Shown here piece after piece: positions 61,398 through 64,000 of a stretch of 64,000 bases of DNA (the first letter of the stretch is position 1; each line of letters opens with the position of its first letter). A program made the translations under genes and the position numbers. The notes under the pieces were generated by a model. That model was not told where the DNA came from and ran no database searches. It saw nothing but the letters and a program-made list of their open reading frames with translations. Location of the stretch: positions 1 to 64,000 of the forward strand of contig NZ_JACSOH010000006.1 of assembly GCF_014349235.1 (NCBI RefSeq). Direction: 5' to 3'. The DNA comes from Cytophaga sp. FL35 (GTDB taxonomy: Bacteria > Bacteroidota > Bacteroidia > Flavobacteriales > Flavobacteriaceae).

Positions 61398-61637
61398 ATG
61401 GACAGACCCAGCATAAAGAACGAAGAACAATACGAAGCTCTGAGGGACAAAGGCTATAGTCAAGAAAAGGCCGCACGTATTGCAAATACAGATGACTCTG
61501 GAAAAAAGGGAGGGAAGGCTAAACCCTATGATGAACGCACCAAACAAGAACTGTACGAGCAAGCTAAAAAAGTAGACATAGAAGGCAGGTCAAAAATGGA
61601 CAAATCTGAATTGAAAAAGGCGCTTAGAAATAATTAA
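61398..61637 (+). CDS. Rho-termination-factor-N-like small protein
   Basis: A 79-aa very charged protein from the ATG at 61398. The opening DRPSIKNEEQYEALRDKGYSQEKAARIAN and the ending RSKMDKSELKKALRNN (a SAP/Rho-N type helix-turn-helix) are those of short stress-associated proteins in Bacteroidota and other desiccation-tolerant bacteria. The Gly-Lys-rich middle (SGKKGGKAKPYD) is typical. Upstream in-frame codons (61293 on) lack a good start. Ends in a strong terminator. Confidence 0.8.
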   Translation: MDRPSIKNEEQYEALRDKGYSQEKAARIANTDDSGKKGGKAKPYDERTKQELYEQAKKVDIEGRSKMDKSELKKALRNN

Positions 61638-61660
61638 ACTCTAGCAGAAGAATGGAATTA

Positions 61661-61694
61661 AAAAAATGCGACCGTGAAAACGGTCGCATTTTTT
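61661..61694 (+). terminator. Strong terminator
   Basis: AAAAAATGCGACCGT (61661-61675) pairs perfectly with ACGGTCGCATTTTTT (61680-61694), loop GAAA. It serves convergent genes. Confidence 0.93.
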
Positions 61695-61715
61695 AGTTAG
61701 GGTAGGGTGCTGAAA

Positions 61716-62036
61716 TTATTCATTTTCTACGAAATTCTCCTGTGGTATCTCTTTAAAAAATTCCGCAGTTTCCGTATCCGCATTGGGACCATAGGCCATT
61801 AGGAAGATTCCTTTATCATTGTCCGATGTCTCAATAACATATAGAATGGACATATCAGAAGGATTGCTCATACCTTCGTATCTGTGTTCTTCAATTACCG
61901 TGATTTGCTTTGGACCGAACTCTTTCTTACTCTCCGTCTCAATCAATTTTCCTTTAGCATATCTAAAGTTTTTTGAATAGCCTTTAGCTTCATATTTCCT
62001 TATGAGGTCTTGCTCATGTTTTGCGTACTCTTCCAT
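61716..62036 (-). CDS. Hypothetical protein
   Basis: A 106-aa protein of mixed alpha/beta composition with a helical, charged N-terminus (MEEYAKHEQDLIRKYEAKGY). No signal peptide or family recognised. It lies between two terminators among small stress-type genes, all with their own ends, so they seem to be separately expressed units. Confidence 0.65.
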   Translation of the reverse strand: MEEYAKHEQDLIRKYEAKGYSKNFRYAKGKLIETESKKEFGPKQITVIEEHRYEGMSNPSDMSILYVIETSDNDKGIFLMAYGPNADTETAEFFKEIPQENFVENE

Positions 62037-62061
62037 AATCTTGTTTTTAGTTTTTATGCAA

Positions 62062-62091
62062 AACGGGCCTTCCCATCTGAGAAGACCCGTT
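62062..62091 (-). terminator. Terminator hairpin
   Basis: AACGGGccttc (62062-62072) pairs with gaagaCCCGTT (62081-62091) with one mismatch; it lies just downstream of the acidic lipoprotein gene on the minus strand. Confidence 0.65.
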
Positions 62092-62119
62092 CATATATGT
62101 TCTCTTCAAAAAGAGTTTT

Positions 62120-62311
62120 TTAATTGTCGTCTACGGCGTCTTCTACTTCATCTTGAACATCTTCTGCTCCTTCTTCAATATCATCTCCAACTTCATCCAT
62201 AGTGTCTTCAATCTTTTCACCGGTGGATTTTTCTTCTCTACAACTATTGAAGGCGCTTAAAGAAAAGACTAATGCGCAAAGGGTCATAAAATAGTATACT
62301 GATTTTCTCAT
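62120..62311 (-). CDS. Small acidic lipoprotein
   Basis: A 63-aa protein. The signal MRKSVYYFMTLCALVFSLSAFNSC ends at the lipidated cysteine; the mature part is almost only Asp, Glu, Val and Gly in a helical repeat (IEDTMDEVGDDIEEGAEDVQDEVEDAVDD). This resembles YtxH/CsbD-like stress peptides and small Bacteroidota lipoproteins. It follows DUF1328 on the same strand. Confidence 0.75.
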   Translation of the reverse strand: MRKSVYYFMTLCALVFSLSAFNSCREEKSTGEKIEDTMDEVGDDIEEGAEDVQDEVEDAVDDN

Positions 62312-62362
62312 TTTCTGAAAATTTAAAATTAATTGTAATTTATTTATTGGAAAGTCTTTGTA

Positions 62363-62526
62363 GTCTAAATACTTTTTCTGCCCATAAAAAGGGAAATAAC
62401 GAATAGTACTAAAAAGATAAAGAATAAGATTTTAGCAATACTTGCTGCACCTGCTGCAATTCCACCAAATCCAAATACTGCGGCTACTATAGCCAATATG
62501 ACGAATATAACTGTCCAACGTAACAT
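62363..62526 (-). CDS. DUF1328 (YtjA) family small membrane protein
   Basis: A roughly 53-aa protein opening [30 protein letters not shown], followed by [15 protein letters not shown]: two hydrophobic helices around a Gly-Ala-rich turn, the DUF1328/YtjA signature. I read the stop near 62363-62365; the exact 3' end may be off by a couple of bases. The family is linked to general stress; a role is not known. It lies between the acidic lipoprotein and the DUF2383 gene, on their strand. Confidence 0.78.
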
Positions 62527-62753
62527 AATTTATTGTTTTAGGGTTAATATGTTTTCTCGTATACCTCATAAGGATTGTCCTTATTGGTATGATGTAAAAT
62601 TCCGAAAATCAATTAGTTCCAATTGACCTAATCCATTTCAAAATTGATTCATCTAAAGTTTGAAAATTCAATTTTTCACGTTGGAATAAGTATTGAAGAG
62701 AATCGGATTTCAAGCCATAATAATTTCTTCGTGGTTTTAATAGCTAGAATAAA

Positions 62754-62778
62754 AAAAGACGCCAAAGAGGCGTCTTTT
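62754..62778 (-). terminator. Terminator hairpin
   Basis: AAAAGACGCC (62754-62763) pairs with GGCGTCTTTT (62769-62778), loop aaaga. It lies downstream of the DUF2383 gene on the minus strand. Confidence 0.85.
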
Positions 62779-62799
62779 AATGGTTCTAATTAGGGGGTA

Positions 62800-63249
62800 T
62801 TAAGCTAAGTCTTCAAGCTTTTTAATGTGCTCCAACCCTCCCACAATCTTATTTTTTTGCTGGGTAAGTAAGGTTTCTGTACTTGGAGGGAGATTGGTTT
62901 CATCCAACACTTCCTCATATTGTTCAATGGCCGCCTTTTCACCTTTAATGGCTTCTTCCAACATTGCTTCTTCGCTATCCGCGGAAAACCATTCTTTTAC
63001 ATCCATCCATGAACGATGGGCCTTACTTGCAAAGCTATCTCCCTTGTCCACGTCTTGATTATATTGCTTTATTTCCGATTTTAAGGCGTGACCAAAGTCA
63101 TAGCGTTCTTGAGCCTTTTTTTTAAAATAGTTCTTAAGATTTGAATCGGCAACATTTTCCGCTGCTTTTAGATATCCTTTTTCAGCATCATAAGTGCGTT
63201 CCAAAATATTATTTAATTGACTTCCTACTTTTTCTGTATATGTACTCAT
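62800..63249 (-). CDS. DUF2383/PA2169 four-helix-bundle stress protein
   Basis: A 149-aa ferritin-like helical protein: four long helices, LNNILERTYDAEKGYLKAAENV, LKNYFKKKAQERYDFGHALKSEI, SEEAMLEEAIKGEKAAIEQYEEVL and TETLLTQQKNKIVGGLEHIKKLE. This matches the PA2169/DUF2383 family. Glu residues in the helices could bind metal, but a clear di-iron pair is not certain. Commonly found with general stress genes in Bacteroidota. Confidence 0.86.
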   Translation of the reverse strand: MSTYTEKVGSQLNNILERTYDAEKGYLKAAENVADSNLKNYFKKKAQERYDFGHALKSEIKQYNQDVDKGDSFASKAHRSWMDVKEWFSADSEEAMLEEAIKGEKAAIEQYEEVLDETNLPPSTETLLTQQKNKIVGGLEHIKKLEDLA

Positions 63250-63373
63250 AATTCATCATTTTAATTAGTGACAACTTTCTTTATTTAAAGGATGTTTGCC
63301 ACTTATCATCCAAAACTTACCTAAAATTACTTATAAGCATGAGCGGGCCTTTGTTCAAAAACTAAAAGAATTG

Positions 63374-63466
63374 ATGGGAAAGACTGTAGGGTTAAAAGAG
63401 CTCGTATTCAATGCTATAGGATTCTTGTTTATACTGGTAATTAGTGAAATTCATCTAAATAATTAA
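63374..63466 (+). CDS. Possible small membrane peptide (30 aa)
   Basis: A 30-codon ORF starting at 63374: MGKTVGLKELVFNAIGFLFILVISEIHLNN. It has one hydrophobic helix, no known family, and lies 11 bp before the DUF2945 gene. It may be a gene or chance; the evidence is composition and position only. Confidence 0.28.
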   Translation: MGKTVGLKELVFNAIGFLFILVISEIHLNN

Positions 63467-63477
63467 AATAATAAGTA

Positions 63478-63690
63478 ATGATACAAAAAGGAACGAATGT
63501 CAAATGGGAATGGGGTAATGGTAGTGCTCAGGGAAAAGTGAAAGAGACCTATACCAAGGAAGTCACTAAAAAAATAAAGGGTAATGAAGTAACCAGAAAG
63601 GGAGAAGAGGGCAACAAGGCTTTATATATAGAACAAGAGGATGGTGACCATGTTCTTAAAAGCGAAAGTGAAGTAGAACGTGTAGATTGA
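63478..63690 (+). CDS. DUF2945 (HVA1 TUDOR-like) small protein
   Basis: A 70-aa protein with the family opening IQKGTNVKWEWGNGSAQGKV and closing HVLKSESEVERV, a small beta-barrel (TUDOR-like) that may bind nucleic acid or protein. It is often next to type IB topoisomerase genes in stress-type regions, as here: the topoisomerase gene stops at the very next base on the opposite strand. Confidence 0.88.
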   Translation: MIQKGTNVKWEWGNGSAQGKVKETYTKEVTKKIKGNEVTRKGEEGNKALYIEQEDGDHVLKSESEVERVD

Positions 63691-64000
63691 TCAAGAAACA
63701 CACTCCTCGAGAGGATTGAATTTTTCAATTCTTTTGAGGATGGCTTTTTCTGAGGAGGTAAAATGCCGGCTGTTCCTAAACTTGTTAGCTTGTTCGAAGG
63801 TTCGGTCCAAACTGCCTTCTTCATATTCCTTTACCAACAAAGGGTGCACATAATACTTTCTACATACATTTCGTGTATTCCCTAAGGCTTTAGCAGCAGC
63901 ATCAAAACCGGCCAGCACATTTTTATGTAATTGTTTTTCTTCTTCTGCGGGAGGTAGCTCTAAAAGACTATCAAAAAATACTACGGTAGCGGCCCAAGTC
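63691..64000 (-). CDS. DNA topoisomerase IB, C-terminal part (cut by window edge)
   Basis: The last ~103 residues of a type IB topoisomerase are encoded on the minus strand, continuing past 64000. The segment FRTW-like TWAATVVFFDSLLEL and the catalytic Tyr region LGNTRNVCRKYYVHP, with the Tyr before VHP, identify the enzyme, which relaxes supercoils through a 3'-phosphotyrosine intermediate. An internal ATG at 63918 is not the real start. The N-terminal part lies outside this window. Confidence 0.9.
   Translation of the reverse strand, partial: TWAATVVFFDSLLELPPAEEEKQLHKNVLAGFDAAAKALGNTRNVCRKYYVHPLLVKEYEEGSLDRTFEQANKFRNSRHFTSSEKAILKRIEKFNPLEECVS

Noticed and set aside
1-64000. tRNA, rRNA, CRISPR, insertion sequence, prophage
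   Set aside because: No cloverleaf, repeat-spacer pattern, transposase or phage motif was recognised; small RNAs cannot be excluded by eye.

Overview
The window looks like chromosome of a marine-type flavobacterium (Bacteroidota, Flavobacteriaceae, possibly near Maribacter, Zobellia or Arenibacter). The AT-rich DNA, the near absence of Shine-Dalgarno sites, TAnnTTTG-type promoters, many SPII lipoproteins, a sigma/FecR/TonB-receptor module, sulfatases, DUF6090, DUF1080 and NamZ families all point that way. No rRNA, tRNA, CRISPR array, transposase, integrase or phage gene was recognised. Genus placement is inference.

Layout. 1-5.8 kb is an accessory patch: a Fic protein, small membrane or secreted proteins, a membrane class III nucleotide cyclase, a DUF6090 protein and a GNAT enzyme. 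Related short intergenic repeats lie just upstream of four of these genes, like cassette boundaries. 5.9-11.6 kb holds regulators (AraC, Crp, TetR), DoxX and AhpD-like proteins and a methyltransferase; two identical 16-bp operators link the TetR gene and the AhpD-like gene. 11.7-17.2 kb is a sigma-FecR-TonB receptor system with a divergent, repeat-containing lipoprotein instead of SusD. 17.3-19.8 kb is housekeeping (ffh, folD) plus a 50-residue lipoprotein. 19.9-24.8 kb holds an MFS transporter, a DUF1080 lipoprotein, a Gfo/Idh/MocA oxidoreductase and an aldo/keto reductase, suggesting keto-sugar metabolism.

25-38.6 kb is a mixed region: VOC and deacetylase pair; TetR-controlled SDR/DoxX operon; HxlR regulator divergent from a quinone-reductase-like gene and a DODA-type dioxygenase; alpha/beta hydrolase; HerA-like ATPase; queE; lipoprotein metallopeptidase; methyltransferase; YkgJ; GyrI-like; SMR exporter; fatty acid hydroxylase. 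38.6-46.4 kb holds a BLUF blue-light sensor with a near-perfect promoter, namZ, a LolE/FtsX-like permease, an aldose epimerase, and a sulfur module (Crp regulator with three cysteines, SulP transporter, MBL/double-rhodanese protein). 46.8-53.4 kb holds an exonuclease/GIY-YIG fusion, two lipoprotein sulfatases and a GH3-family enzyme.

53.7-64 kb ends with a metallopeptidase, an AsmA-like protein, an AraC / small ORF / CHASE3-PAS histidine kinase / receiver / AraC signalling block, and a run of small stress-type genes (Rho-N-like, acidic lipoprotein, DUF1328, DUF2383, DUF2945) beside the 3' end of a type IB topoisomerase cut by the window edge.

The strongest leads are the repeat-bounded accessory genes (1-5.8 kb), three regulator/operator pairs readable directly from the DNA, the SusD-less TonB receptor system, the BLUF gene with an apparently leaderless transcript, the Crp-SulP-rhodanese module, and a 47-codon ORF between an AraC gene and a histidine kinase. 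Nothing here can be called a proven new system from sequence alone.
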